64,000 bases of DNA from UBA7378 sp049611805 (GCA_049611805.1 JBMZAX010000004.1:68732-132731); one strand, 5' to 3'; positions 26,795 to 35,695 are shown, numbered from the stretch's first letter. Program-made: numbers and translations. Notes: generated by a model from the sequence alone, not told the origin.

Positions 26795-27127
26795 TTACGA
26801 CGGGTCGAGTTCGATGCCCTGTTCGGCAAGGAACGGGCGCAATTCGCCTTCTTCAAACATTTCACGAATAATATCGCACCCGCCCACAAACGCGCCATTG
26901 ACGTAAAGCTGGGGAATGGTCGGCCAGTTTGAAAAGGTTTTAATCCCTTCGCGCAAGCCGTCATCTTCCAGCACATTCACGCCTTTGAACGGCGCGCCAA
27001 TATGCGACAAAATCTGAACCACCTGCCCGGAAAACCCGCATTGGGGGAAAACCGGCGTGCCCTTCATGAACAGCACAATATTGGCGCTGTCGATTTCGGA
27101 TTTGATTAAACTGTCAATTTCGCTCAT
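26795..27127 (-). CDS. grxD: Monothiol glutaredoxin, Grx4/GrxD type
   Basis: A 110-residue monothiol glutaredoxin with the CGFS active site at Cys30, followed by WPTIPQLYVNGAFVGGCDI, the glutathione-binding loop. Such proteins coordinate a [2Fe-2S] cluster with glutathione and deliver or sense Fe-S, usually with BolA. The BolA-family gene ends 11 bp upstream of its start, which supports a BolA-GrxD complex. A strong AAGGAGG site precedes the ATG. Last gene of the purine-centred minus-strand run. Confidence 0.95.
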   Translation of the reverse strand: MSEIDSLIKSEIDSANIVLFMKGTPVFPQCGFSGQVVQILSHIGAPFKGVNVLEDDGLREGIKTFSNWPTIPQLYVNGAFVGGCDIIREMFEEGELRPFLAEQGIELDPS

Positions 27128-27138
27128 AGCGGCCTCCT

Positions 27139-27378
27139 TCAGGCGTCGTCGGGTACGGAAGTTTGCAGGGCCAGAGCGTGCAGCGTGTCGCCCATGCCGC
27201 CGCCCAGCGCGTCATAGACCATTTGGTGCTGTTGCACGCGGGTTTTGCCGACAAAAGCCTTTGACACCACATGCGCGGCATAATGGTCGCCATCGCCGCG
27301 CAGGTCGGTGATATCGACTTCAGCATCCGGCAGTGCCGTTTTGATCATCTGTTCCAGCTGGCCGGCGGTCATCGGCAT
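27139..27378 (-). CDS. BolA-family protein
   Basis: A 79-residue BolA-fold protein. DGDHYAAHVVSKAF and RVQQHQMVYDAL contain the two histidine-bearing segments used for cluster binding with monothiol glutaredoxin. Its place directly upstream of grxD and downstream of purL is the usual alphaproteobacterial order. AAGGA precedes the ATG. Confidence 0.93.
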   Translation of the reverse strand: MPMTAGQLEQMIKTALPDAEVDITDLRGDGDHYAAHVVSKAFVGKTRVQQHQMVYDALGGGMGDTLHALALQTSVPDDA

Positions 27379-27389
27379 GGGTTTTCCTT

Positions 27390-29597
27390 CTATCGCCCGC
27401 CCATCAGGTTCGGGAACCAGTTTTCATGGGCTTTTGCAATCTCTTCCAATGATATGGTCATGGCACCGGCAATTGTCAATTCCGCGCCGCCGGTCGTGCC
27501 AATCTGCGTGAGGTGGATGCCCGCATCCGCAGCGGCCTTTTCAAAGCCCGATTTTGCTTCCGGTGTAATGCCGACAAGGTAGCGCCCCTGGTCTTCGCCG
27601 AACCAGAAGCCGTGATTGCCTTCCATATCGACGGCGCAACCGATTTTTTGCGGCAAACACATTTCGGCCAGCGCGCATAACAGCCCGCCATCGGATACAT
27701 CATGCACGCAATTTGCGTGGCCGTCGGCAATTTGCGCGCGCACAAATGCGCCATGCGCCCGCTCGCGCTCAAGGTCGACCGGGGGTGGCGCGGCGTCTGC
27801 GTCGGTTTCCAGCACGTCGCGGGCATAGAGCGAACACCCCAGCACCCCGTGCGTTTGCCCGATGACATAGACCGATAAGCCTTCTTGCGTAAATGCGCTG
27901 CCGACGGCTTTGCTCAAATCATTCAGAACACCAACGCCGCCAATGGCCGGTGTCGGCATAATGCCGCGCCCATTGGTTTCATTGTAAAGCGAGACATTGC
28001 CCGAAACGACGGGGAAATCGAGCGCGCGACACGCCGCGCCCATGCCCTCCAGACAGCCGACAAACTGCCCCATAATCTCAGGCCGTTCCGGATTGCCGAA
28101 ATTCAGGCAATTGGTGATGGCAAGCGGCGTGGCGCCGGTGGCGCTGATATTGCGATAGGCCTCGGCCACGGCCTGTTGGCCGCCCATTACGGGGTCTGCG
28201 AGGCAATAGCGCGGGGTGACATCCGTGGTCAGGGCAAGGGCTTTATTGGTGGCGTGAACGCGCACCAAAGCGGCGTCCCCGCCGGGGCCGACCAGCGTAT
28301 CGCCCATGACCATTGAATCATATTGCTCCCATATCCAGCGCCGTGACGCCAATTCCGAGCCGCCCATCAGCCGCAACAGGCTTTCGCCCAAATCAAGCGG
28401 GTGCGACAGGGCTTGGCTGTCGAGCGCGGGCAGGGCGGGCGTGGGCGTGTGCGGCCGGTCATATTCGGGCGCGCCGTCGGCAAGGGGGCGGAGCGGCATA
28501 TCGGCGATTACGTTGCCTTCATGCACCACCACCATGCGATGGGTGTCGGTCAATTCGCCGACAACGGCAAAATCAAGCCCCCAGCGGTGAAAAATTTCCG
28601 CCGCTTCGTCTTCGCGCCCCGGTTGCAGCACCATCAGCATGCGTTCCTGGCTTTCCGACAGCAGCATTTCATAGCCGGTCATGTGCGTTTCGCGGCACGG
28701 CACCTTGTCGAGGTCGAGACGAATGCCGACATTGCCCTTATCGGCCATTTCGACCGAAGACGAGGTGAGGCCCGCCGCGCCCATATCCTGAATGCCGATA
28801 ATCGCGTCCGAGCCCATCAGTTCCTGACACGCTTCCAGCAACAATTTTTCGGTGAACGGGTCGCCCACCTGAACGGTCGGCCTTTTTTCGTCCGACGCAT
28901 CGTCAAATTCGGCCGAGGCCATGGTTGCGCCGTGAATGCCGTCGCGTCCGGTTTTCGAGCCGACATAGACGACCGGCGACCCGACGCCGGTGGCCGCGGC
29001 ATAGAATATTTTGTCAATGCGCGCGAGACCGACACACATGGCATTGACCAGAATATTGCCATTATAGCTGGCGTCGAAATTAACTTCGCCGCCCACGGTC
29101 GGCACGCCGATGCAATTGCCATAGCCGCCAATGCCGGAAACCACACCGGCCACAAGGTGACGGGTCTTTTTGTGGTCGGGTTGGCCGAAGCGCAGGGCGT
29201 TTAAATTGGCAACGGGGCGCGCGCCCATTGTAAACACATCACGCATAATGCCGCCCACCCCCGTGGCCGCGCCCTGATAGGGCTCAATGAAGGAGGGGTG
29301 GTTATGGCTTTCCATTTTGAAAATCGCCGCATCGCCGTCGCCGATATCAATCACACCGGCATTTTCGCCGGGCCCCTGAATGACCTGCGGGCCGTCGACG
29401 GGCAGTTTCTTCAGCCATTTGCGCGAAGACTTATACGAACAATGCTCCGACCACATGACTGAAAAAACACCCAGCTCGGTAAAGTTCGGTTCGCGGCCCA
29501 TATGCGCGACAATCATGTCATATTCGTCCGGCGTCAGCCCATGCTCGGCGACAAGCTCGGCGGTTACGGGGGTGTCGTTAATATGCGGTGCGCTCAT
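27390..29597 (-). CDS. purL: Phosphoribosylformylglycinamidine synthase subunit PurL
   Basis: A 735-residue small-type PurL, the form that needs separate PurS and PurQ. The first AIRS-like half has SEHCSYKSSRKWLKKLP and MESHNHPSFIEPYQGAATGVGG, the ATP/FGAR site. The repeat half includes SDGGLLCALAEM. It converts FGAR to FGAM using ammonia from PurQ. The start overlaps the purQ stop by four bases (ATGA), showing translational coupling. Confidence 0.97.
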   Translation of the reverse strand: MSAPHINDTPVTAELVAEHGLTPDEYDMIVAHMGREPNFTELGVFSVMWSEHCSYKSSRKWLKKLPVDGPQVIQGPGENAGVIDIGDGDAAIFKMESHNHPSFIEPYQGAATGVGGIMRDVFTMGARPVANLNALRFGQPDHKKTRHLVAGVVSGIGGYGNCIGVPTVGGEVNFDASYNGNILVNAMCVGLARIDKIFYAAATGVGSPVVYVGSKTGRDGIHGATMASAEFDDASDEKRPTVQVGDPFTEKLLLEACQELMGSDAIIGIQDMGAAGLTSSSVEMADKGNVGIRLDLDKVPCRETHMTGYEMLLSESQERMLMVLQPGREDEAAEIFHRWGLDFAVVGELTDTHRMVVVHEGNVIADMPLRPLADGAPEYDRPHTPTPALPALDSQALSHPLDLGESLLRLMGGSELASRRWIWEQYDSMVMGDTLVGPGGDAALVRVHATNKALALTTDVTPRYCLADPVMGGQQAVAEAYRNISATGATPLAITNCLNFGNPERPEIMGQFVGCLEGMGAACRALDFPVVSGNVSLYNETNGRGIMPTPAIGGVGVLNDLSKAVGSAFTQEGLSVYVIGQTHGVLGCSLYARDVLETDADAAPPPVDLERERAHGAFVRAQIADGHANCVHDVSDGGLLCALAEMCLPQKIGCAVDMEGNHGFWFGEDQGRYLVGITPEAKSGFEKAAADAGIHLTQIGTTGGAELTIAGAMTISLEEIAKAHENWFPNLMGGR

Positions 29598-30259
29598 GCG
29601 AGCATCTCCATCGCGCCGTCAAACATGCGGCGTCCGTCTTCGCCGCCCAGTGGGGTTTCGGCGCGCCGTTCGGGGTGGGGCATCATGCCCAGCACGCGGC
29701 CCGTGGCATCCGTTATGCCGGCAATATCAAGGCAGGCACCGTTCGGGTTGTCGCCCGCAGCATAGGTAAACGCGATGCGGTTTTCGCCCTGCAAGCGTTT
29801 GAGCGTTTCGTCATCGGCAAAATAATTGCCCTCATTATGCGCCACCGGAATGATGATTTCTTCCGCCTCCGCATAAAGATGGGTGAACGGCGTGTCGGTG
29901 CGCGCCACATTAAGGCGCGTGTTGCGGCAAACGAAATTCAGGTCGCGGTTGCGCATCAAAATGCCCGGCAACAGGCCGCATTCGGTCAACACCTGAAAGC
30001 CGTTGCAGATGCCCAAAACGGCGGTGCCGGTGCCCGCGCGCGCCACAACTTCGCGCATGATGGGGCTGTTGGCGGCCATGGAACCGCAACGCAGATAATC
30101 GCCATAGGAAAACCCGCCGGGCAATACAATCAAATCGCAGGCCGGCAATTGCGTGTCGCCATGCCAAACCATATCCACCTGCGCGCCGGCGGCTTTCAGG
30201 CACACGGAAACATCGCGATCGCAATTTGACCCGGGAAACACAATTACCGCTGCACGCAT
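29594..30259 (-). CDS. purQ: Phosphoribosylformylglycinamidine synthase glutaminase PurQ
   Basis: A 221-residue class I glutamine amidotransferase. The nucleophile motif is VLGICNGFQVLTECG, with its Cys near residue 87, and the His/Glu pair is in MMPHPERRAETPLGG. It supplies ammonia to PurL. It lies between purS (6 bp gap) and purL (4 bp overlap). The last residues reach into the purL start. Confidence 0.97.
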   Translation of the reverse strand: MRAAVIVFPGSNCDRDVSVCLKAAGAQVDMVWHGDTQLPACDLIVLPGGFSYGDYLRCGSMAANSPIMREVVARAGTGTAVLGICNGFQVLTECGLLPGILMRNRDLNFVCRNTRLNVARTDTPFTHLYAEAEEIIIPVAHNEGNYFADDETLKRLQGENRIAFTYAAGDNPNGACLDIAGITDATGRVLGMMPHPERRAETPLGGEDGRRMFDGAMEMLA

Positions 30260-30265
30260 GAATGG

Positions 30266-30514
30266 TTACTCCGCGTCGTTGAGGCGAATGTCGTAATTTT
30301 CAATCACCGTATTGGCAAGCAGCTTTTCGCACATTTCCTGCAACCGGTCGCGGGCTTGGGTCGCATCTGTGTCGGCCAGTTCAAGCTCGATCATTTTGCC
30401 CTGCCGCACATTGTCAACGCCGTCAAACCCAAGCTGGCCAAGCGCATTTTCAATGGCCTTGCCTTGTGGGTCCAGCACACCGTTTTTTAAGGAAATATAA
30501 ATTGTTGCTTTCAT
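30266..30514 (-). CDS. purS: Phosphoribosylformylglycinamidine synthase subunit PurS
   Basis: An 82-residue PurS. It starts MKATIYISLKNGVLDPQGKA with the typical GVLDPQG turn and ends with a charged strand (NYDIRLNDAE). PurS bridges PurL and PurQ in the FGAM synthase complex. GAGG precedes the ATG; the purC stop lies seven bases upstream. Confidence 0.96.
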   Translation of the reverse strand: MKATIYISLKNGVLDPQGKAIENALGQLGFDGVDNVRQGKMIELELADTDATQARDRLQEMCEKLLANTVIENYDIRLNDAE

Positions 30515-30521
30515 GCTTGCC

Positions 30522-31286
30522 TCAACTTACGAGCACCGGCCCTTTTTTACCGTCATGCCCGTTTGACGAAAAAATGCCCAGCCGTCGGGCGACTTCCTGA
30601 TAGGCATCCACCAGCCCGCCCAGATCTTGCCGGAACCGGTCTTTATCAAGTTTTTCATTGCTGTTGACGTCCCACAGGCGGCAATTATCCGGGCTGATTT
30701 CATCGGCGAGAATAATGCGTTGCACGTCACCCTCCCAGACGCGGCCAAATTCCAGCTTGAAATCGACCAGACGAATGCCCGCACCGGCAAACAGACCGAT
30801 GAGGAAATCGTTGATACGCACCGCGACGGTCATAATCTCGTCAAGCTCGTTCTGCGTCGCCCAGCCGAAAACCGCAATATGGTCTTCGCTGATGAGCGGG
30901 TCGCCCAGCGCGTCGTCCTTGTAATAAAACTCGATGAGCGGGCGCGGCAATGGCTCGCCCTCTTTCAGGCCGAGGCGCTTGACCAGCGAACCGGCCGCAA
31001 CATTGCGGATGACAACCTCCAAAGGCACAATCTCGGCTTCGCGAATAAGCTGCTCGCGCATGTTCAGCGCTTTGATGAAATGCGTCTGAATGCCAATCTG
31101 GGCGAGTTGAAGGAAAATATATTCGGAGATGCGGTTGTTCAAAACGCCTTTGCCTTCAATCACCTCTTTTTTTTCGGCGTTAAAGGCGGTGGCATCATCT
31201 TTGAAATGTTGCACAAGCGTGCCGGGTTCGGGGCCTTCATAAAGCACTTTGGCCTTGCCCTCATATATGCGGCGGCGCTTAGACAT
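30522..31286 (-). CDS. purC: SAICAR synthetase
   Basis: A 254-residue PurC. It starts MSKRRRIYEGKAKVLYEGPE, with EGKAK of the ATP site. Family motifs include EVVIRNVAAGSLVKRLG, PLIEFYYKDDALGDPLI and LVDFKLEFGR, and DEISPDNCRLWD holds a catalytic segment. It joins CAIR and aspartate in the eighth step of IMP synthesis. GGAGAA precedes the ATG. It lies 98 bp downstream of purB on the same strand. Confidence 0.97.
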   Translation of the reverse strand: MSKRRRIYEGKAKVLYEGPEPGTLVQHFKDDATAFNAEKKEVIEGKGVLNNRISEYIFLQLAQIGIQTHFIKALNMREQLIREAEIVPLEVVIRNVAAGSLVKRLGLKEGEPLPRPLIEFYYKDDALGDPLISEDHIAVFGWATQNELDEIMTVAVRINDFLIGLFAGAGIRLVDFKLEFGRVWEGDVQRIILADEISPDNCRLWDVNSNEKLDKDRFRQDLGGLVDAYQEVARRLGIFSSNGHDGKKGPVLVS

Positions 31287-31384
31287 CCGTGATTTCTCCG
31301 GTTGTGATTTTTCCGGTGTCGGCGGCAGTTGAACCCAGCCCCGATAGAGCGAAATTAGACCATCGGGGCGATTCGGGCAAATAC

Positions 31385-32677
31385 TCAGCCTTCCCCGAAA
31401 ACGCGTTTGAATATCGTATCCACATGTTTGATGTGATAGCTGAGATCGAACAGGCTTTCGAGTGTTGCATCGTCAAGAACAACCTCCGCATCGGCCTTTA
31501 GCAGGTCGAGGAAAACGCCCTTGCCCTCCCATACCGGCATGGCATTGCGCTGTACCAGACGATAGGCGTCTTCGCGGTTCACCCCCGCCTGTGTCAGGGC
31601 CAAAAGCACGCGCTGGGAATGCACCAGCCCGCCCAGCTTGTCCAAATTGGCCTGCATGCGTTCGGGATAGACAACAAGATTGTCCATCACGCCAGTCAGC
31701 CGTGCCAGTGCGAAATCGAGCGTGATGGTGGCATCGGGGCCGATCATGCGTTCGACGGATGAGTGTGAAATATCGCGCTCGTGCCACAGGGCGACATTTT
31801 CCATGGCCGGCAGAGCCATGCCGCGCACCAGCCGCGCAAGGCCGGTGAGATTTTCTGTCAGAACCGGATTGCGCTTATGCGGCATGGCCGATGAACCTTT
31901 TTGGCCTTCGGAGAAATGCTCTTCGGCTTCCAGCACTTCCGTGCGCTGGAGATGGCGCACCTCAACGGCCAGCCGCTCAATAGATGAGGCGATAACGCCC
32001 AGCGTGGCAAAAAACATGGCGTGGCGGTCGCGCGGAATGACTTGTGTCGATACCGGCTCGACCGCGAGGCCCATTTTTTCGGCAACATGGGCCTCGACCG
32101 CCGGGTCGATATTGGCAAATGTGCCGACCGCGCCGGAAATGGCGCACGTCGCAATTTCTGCGCGCGCCGCAACCAGCCGCGCGCGATTGCGGTCAAATTC
32201 GGCATAGGCTTGCGCCATTTTGAGGCCGAATGTCGTCGGCTCGGCATGAATGGCATGACTGCGCCCGATGCACGGCGTCATTTTGTTTTCCATGGCGCGG
32301 TTTTTCAGGGCGCACAGCAGGGCGTCCATATCGGCAATGAGAATATCGGCGGCGCGGGCCAGTTGCACATTGAAGCAGGTGTCCAGCACATCCGAGGAGG
32401 TCATGCCCTGATGCACAAAGCGCGCTTCGGGCCCGACATGCTCGGCAAGCGAGGTCAAAAACGCGATGACATCATGTTTGACCTCGCGCTCGATCTCGTC
32501 AATGCGCGCAACGTCAAAGCCGCCACGTTCCCGCACGGCCTTGGCGGCGTCTGCCGGTACAATGCCAAGTTCCACCATCGCATCCATGGCATGGGTCTCG
32601 ATATCAAGCCAGATCGAAAAGCGGCTTTCGGCTTCCCATAAGTTTGTCATTTCGGGACGGGCATAACGCGGAATCAT
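31385..32677 (-). CDS. purB: Adenylosuccinate lyase
   Basis: A 430-residue fumarase/aspartase-superfamily lyase. The flexible catalytic loop signature GSSAMPHKRNP is present, with the catalytic-site histidine segments TSSDVLDTC and GRSHAIHAEPTTFG. The start MIPRYARPEM is the normal family beginning, and AGGAGA lies seven bases before this ATG (32675-32677). The open frame extends 16 codons further, but that part is not family-like. It acts twice in purine synthesis, on SAICAR and on adenylosuccinate. Confidence 0.97.
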   Translation of the reverse strand: MIPRYARPEMTNLWEAESRFSIWLDIETHAMDAMVELGIVPADAAKAVRERGGFDVARIDEIEREVKHDVIAFLTSLAEHVGPEARFVHQGMTSSDVLDTCFNVQLARAADILIADMDALLCALKNRAMENKMTPCIGRSHAIHAEPTTFGLKMAQAYAEFDRNRARLVAARAEIATCAISGAVGTFANIDPAVEAHVAEKMGLAVEPVSTQVIPRDRHAMFFATLGVIASSIERLAVEVRHLQRTEVLEAEEHFSEGQKGSSAMPHKRNPVLTENLTGLARLVRGMALPAMENVALWHERDISHSSVERMIGPDATITLDFALARLTGVMDNLVVYPERMQANLDKLGGLVHSQRVLLALTQAGVNREDAYRLVQRNAMPVWEGKGVFLDLLKADAEVVLDDATLESLFDLSYHIKHVDTIFKRVFGEG

Positions 32678-32736
32678 CGGCAATCTCCTATGCGCTTGCT
32701 TTAGCAGATTGTCGGCACCGCGCAAAGCAAACCGAA

Positions 32737-33468
32737 CTAAAAATTCGGTGCCGGCGGTTCCAAAAGACCCAGATTTTTGAAACTCACCTCGTCCACGCGC
32801 CCGATAATGAGGTGGTCGTGCACACCAATATTGAACTGACCGGCCAGCGCATAAAGCTTGTTGGTCATGTCAATATCGGCTTTGGAGGGCGTGGGGTCGC
32901 CGCTGGGGTGGTTGTGCACGAGAATGAGGGCAGAAGCACTCAATTCAAGCGCGCGCTTGATAACCTCGCGCGGATAAACGGGTGCGTGATCAACCGTGCC
33001 GGAGCCCATCATTTCATCGGCGATAATTTGGTTTTTCTTGTCGAGAAACAGCACATGAAATTCTTCCCTGTTTTTCTCGGCTATTTTGATGCGGCAATAG
33101 CTGATCATCTGGTTCCAGTTTGCCAGTGCCGGTTTGTGCATGATGGGGCTCTGCCCGAAATTTAACGCCACAGCCTCGATCAGGCGAAATTCGGTAATGA
33201 CTTCCTGCCCGATGCCGGTGACTTCCAAAAGCCGCGCTTCGGCAGCACTCAGCACACCGGAAAGGTCGCCGAACCGGTCAAGCAGGTCGCGCGCGAGGGG
33301 TTTGACGTCGCGCCGCGGCAAAGCGCGAAACAAAATGAGTTCCAGAAGTTCATAATCATGCAGCGCCGTATGGCCGCCGCGACACAGGCGTTCGCGCAAT
33401 CTTTTGCGGTGGCCGATGCGGGTGGTGTCTTGAATTTTGCGGGGTTGTGTTTGTTTTTCCTGTCCCAC
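32737..33468 (-). CDS. radC: RadC-family JAB-domain protein
   Basis: A 243-residue RadC. The N-terminal helix-hairpin-helix-like part is followed by a JAB/MPN domain with the metal motif HNHPSGDPTPSKAD, giving the HxH-x7-S-x2-D signature. Its biochemical role is still unsettled; the old DNA-repair label was withdrawn for E. coli. The start codon is GTG (33466-33468) with GAGGAATT directly upstream. It lies 15 bp after map and 59 bp before purB. Confidence 0.9.
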   Translation of the reverse strand: MGQEKQTQPRKIQDTTRIGHRKRLRERLCRGGHTALHDYELLELILFRALPRRDVKPLARDLLDRFGDLSGVLSAAEARLLEVTGIGQEVITEFRLIEAVALNFGQSPIMHKPALANWNQMISYCRIKIAEKNREEFHVLFLDKKNQIIADEMMGSGTVDHAPVYPREVIKRALELSASALILVHNHPSGDPTPSKADIDMTNKLYALAGQFNIGVHDHLIIGRVDEVSFKNLGLLEPPAPNF

Positions 33469-33483
33469 AATTCCTCTTTCTGT

Positions 33484-34314
33484 TCAGTCGTCTTGAATGC
33501 GGTGAGGCGTATCCAACCCGTCCGGCGATTTGGTGAAAATTTCAACACCGTCAGCCGTTACGCCGACAGAATGCTCATATTGGGCCGACAGTGTGCGGTC
33601 GCGGGTGACGGCGGTCCATCCGTCGCCCAGAATTTTCACCGCCGGTTTGCCCAGATTCAACATCGGCTCAATGGTAAAAAACATGCCCTCGCGCAACACC
33701 AGCCCTTCGCCGGGACGCCCGTAATGGAGAATATTGGGCGTGTCATGGAAAACGCGCCCCAGCCCGTGCCCGCAAAAATCGCGCACCACCGAAAGCCGGT
33801 TAACTTCCGCATGTTGTTGAATGGCAAAGCCGATATCGCCCAGCGCAGCACCGGGCCGCACGGCGTTGATGCCCGCCATCATCGCCTCATATGTCACATC
33901 CATCAGGCGTTTGGCTTTCACCGACACATCGCCGAGGCTGTACATGCGGCTGTGGTCGCCGTGCCAGCCTTCAAAAAACAAGGTCACATCGACGTTCATA
34001 ATGTCGCCCTCGCGCAGGCGGCGGTCGCCCGGAATGCCGTGGCAGACAACGTGATTTATCGAGGTGCAAACCGATTTTTTAAAGCCGCGATAATTGAGCG
34101 GTGCCGGCACCGCGCCCAGATCGCGGATAATTTCCAGAGCTTTGTCATCAAGCGCTTGCGTGGTTGTGCCGGGTACGACAAACGGGCTCAATTCATCAAG
34201 CGTGTGCGCCGCCATCTGCCCCACTTTGCGCATGGCATCAAAATCTTCGCCCGTGTGAAGCTTGATCTGACCGGTATTTTTGAGCGGCTCGGAATTGGCG
34301 GCAATGAAATTCAT
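33484..34314 (-). CDS. map: Methionine aminopeptidase, type I
   Basis: A 276-residue MetAP. Metal ligands are in GDIMNVDVTLFFEGWHGD (two Asp), VRDFCGHGLGRVFHD (His), FTIEPML (Glu) and AQYEHSVGV (Glu). It removes the initiator methionine from new proteins. It is the first gene of the long minus-strand run that leads through radC into the pur genes; the promoter must lie in the repeat-containing region 34315-34480. Confidence 0.96.
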   Translation of the reverse strand: MNFIAANSEPLKNTGQIKLHTGEDFDAMRKVGQMAAHTLDELSPFVVPGTTTQALDDKALEIIRDLGAVPAPLNYRGFKKSVCTSINHVVCHGIPGDRRLREGDIMNVDVTLFFEGWHGDHSRMYSLGDVSVKAKRLMDVTYEAMMAGINAVRPGAALGDIGFAIQQHAEVNRLSVVRDFCGHGLGRVFHDTPNILHYGRPGEGLVLREGMFFTIEPMLNLGKPAVKILGDGWTAVTRDRTLSAQYEHSVGVTADGVEIFTKSPDGLDTPHRIQDD

Positions 34315-34351
34315 CTTGTCTCCTCACTTTGGAAATAGCATGTTCTCATCA

Positions 34352-34383
34352 GCATTGTCGATAAGCGGCATTGTCGATAAGCG
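34352..34383 (+). repeat. Tandem repeat, two units of 16 bp
   Basis: GCATTGTCGATAAGCG occurs twice head to tail without a mismatch, in the divergent region between map and the CinA/MoaB-like gene. Confidence 0.9.
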
Positions 34384-34391
34384 GCGTGGCG

Positions 34392-34461
34392 TTTGTAATT
34401 GCGGGTTTGTAATTGCGGGTTTGTCACTGCCCATTTGTCACTGCCCATTTGTAACCGCGAC
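34392..34461 (+). repeat. Tandem repeat, five units of 14 bp
   Basis: Five 14-bp units start at 34392, 34406, 34420, 34434 and 34448. Units one and two are identical (TTTGTAATTGCGGG), three and four are identical (TTTGTCACTGCCCA), and the fifth is TTTGTAACCGCGAC. All share TTTGT and a central TGC or CGC. The pairwise identity suggests recent slippage-type duplications. Confidence 0.9.
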
Positions 34462-34493
34462 AAACAAACCTAATTATGCATCAGGAGGCAAAT

Positions 34494-35300
34494 ATGGGCA
34501 CACACGACACCACCACGCCACAGGATGCAACTTCCGGCACGGGCGAGGCTAATGTAACCGCGTGCATGCTGATTATCGGCAATGAGGTTCTTTCCGGCCG
34601 GACACAGGACAAAAACCTGTCTTTTCTGGGCACCGCGCTGGGTGAGATTGGCATCGATATGCGCGAAGCGCGCATTATTCCCGATGATCCGGCCATTATT
34701 ATCGACACGGTGAACAACTGCCGCGCGCGCTTTGACTATGTTTTCACCACCGGCGGCATTGGCCCGACGCATGATGACATCACCGCCGATTGTGTTGCCG
34801 AGGCGTTTGGCGTACCGCTTGAATATCATCCCGAAGCCATGGCGCGGCTTACGGCGCATTACGAAGCCATGGACACCGAGTTTAACGAAGCACGCCAACG
34901 CATGGCGCGCATTCCCAAAGGCGGCGGGTTGATCGACAATCCGGTAAGCACGGCCCCCGGATTTGTCATTGAAAATGTCTATGTCATGGCCGGTGTGCCG
35001 AAAATCATGCAGGCCATGGTGGAAAATATTCTGCCGACATTGAAAGGCGGCGAGCAGCTTTCCAGCATCACCGTCTCGGCGCAGGTGCCCGAAGGTCAAA
35101 TCGCCGCCGCCATGGGCGCATTGCAGGGCGAATATGAAGACGTCAATCTGGGGCTCTATCCGTTTTACGGGCCTGCAGGGGCGGGGGTCAGTGTCGTGGC
35201 GCGTGCCCGCGATCAGGCACGCCTTGGCGCGGTTGAGGCCAGAGTAATCGCCTATTTGGACGAAATCGGTGCCGAGCGGGTTGCCCGCCCTCAAAAGTAA
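34494..35300 (+). CDS. Molybdopterin-binding/CinA N-terminal-like protein
   Basis: A 268-residue protein with a MoaB/CinA fold. CMLIIGNEVLSGRTQDKN near residues 25-42 and FTTGGIGPTHDDITADCVAEAF carry the family motifs. It lacks the C-terminal nicotinamide-nucleotide deamidase domain of full CinA. ATG 34494 follows AGGAGG at six bases. Function is unknown; related proteins bind molybdopterin or hydrolyse ADP-ribose. It is not next to other molybdenum-cofactor genes. Confidence 0.8.
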   Translation: MGTHDTTTPQDATSGTGEANVTACMLIIGNEVLSGRTQDKNLSFLGTALGEIGIDMREARIIPDDPAIIIDTVNNCRARFDYVFTTGGIGPTHDDITADCVAEAFGVPLEYHPEAMARLTAHYEAMDTEFNEARQRMARIPKGGGLIDNPVSTAPGFVIENVYVMAGVPKIMQAMVENILPTLKGGEQLSSITVSAQVPEGQIAAAMGALQGEYEDVNLGLYPFYGPAGAGVSVVARARDQARLGAVEARVIAYLDEIGAERVARPQK

Positions 35301-35303
35301 CAT

Positions 35304-35333
35304 GCCCAAACATTACCAAATGTTAATTTGGGC
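35304..35333 (+). terminator. Hairpin after the CinA/MoaB-like gene
   Basis: GCCCAAA (35304-35310) and TTTGGGC (35327-35333) flank an inner AACATT-ACCA-AATGTT stem. The two can form alternative hairpins four bases past the stop codon. There is no T run behind it on the plus strand, so it could be a weak terminator or an operator. Confidence 0.4.
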
Positions 35334-35380
35334 AAAACGGGGTTTTGGGCCATGATGGGATACTGTTTAGGGAGATGATT

Positions 35381-35626
35381 ATGAAAAAGACTGTATCAAC
35401 TTTGGCTGTGATTGCTATGTTCTCGCTGCCGCAGGCAGCCGTTGCTCTGGACTCGGGTTTTGACGCGATGTCACAATCCGGCAACCACCAGTTTTATGTC
35501 TGGTGCACGGGCAAAGACGATTACACCGCTTCGCAATCCGGTGACAACGCCAAAGCCGCGCAGCTGGCACTTGCCGCCAAATCCGGCAAAAATTGCTGGC
35601 CTGTCTGGCAGGGTCTGGAAAACTAA
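35381..35626 (+). CDS. Small secreted protein, unknown
   Basis: An 81-residue protein with a clear signal peptide (MKKTVSTLAVIAMFSLPQAAVA, cleavage after AVA). The mature part of about 58 residues is hydrophilic and has two cysteines (near 42 and 72) able to form a disulfide. The ATG follows GGGAGA at a good distance, and a strong terminator follows the gene. No family recognised; it should act in the periplasm or outside the cell. Confidence 0.6.
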   Translation: MKKTVSTLAVIAMFSLPQAAVALDSGFDAMSQSGNHQFYVWCTGKDDYTASQSGDNAKAAQLALAAKSGKNCWPVWQGLEN

Positions 35627-35649
35627 ACCAGTCCTGATTTCAGATTTTT

Positions 35650-35685
35650 CGGCAGCGTCCCCCGCGGGCGCTGCCGTTTTCTTTT
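35650..35685 (+). terminator. Rho-independent terminator
   Basis: CGGCAGCG (35650-35657) pairs with CGCTGCCG (35669-35676) and is followed by TTTTCTTTT. It ends the small secreted-protein gene. The T tract abuts the ribosome-binding site of the arylesterase gene, which starts at 35696. Confidence 0.85.
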
Positions 35686-35695
35686 GAGGTGCCCT

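Noticed and set aside
34352..34461. CRISPR array or plasmid iterons at the 14- and 16-bp repeats
   Set aside because: No spacers, no rep gene nearby, and the units vary in sequence pairwise as in slippage repeats.
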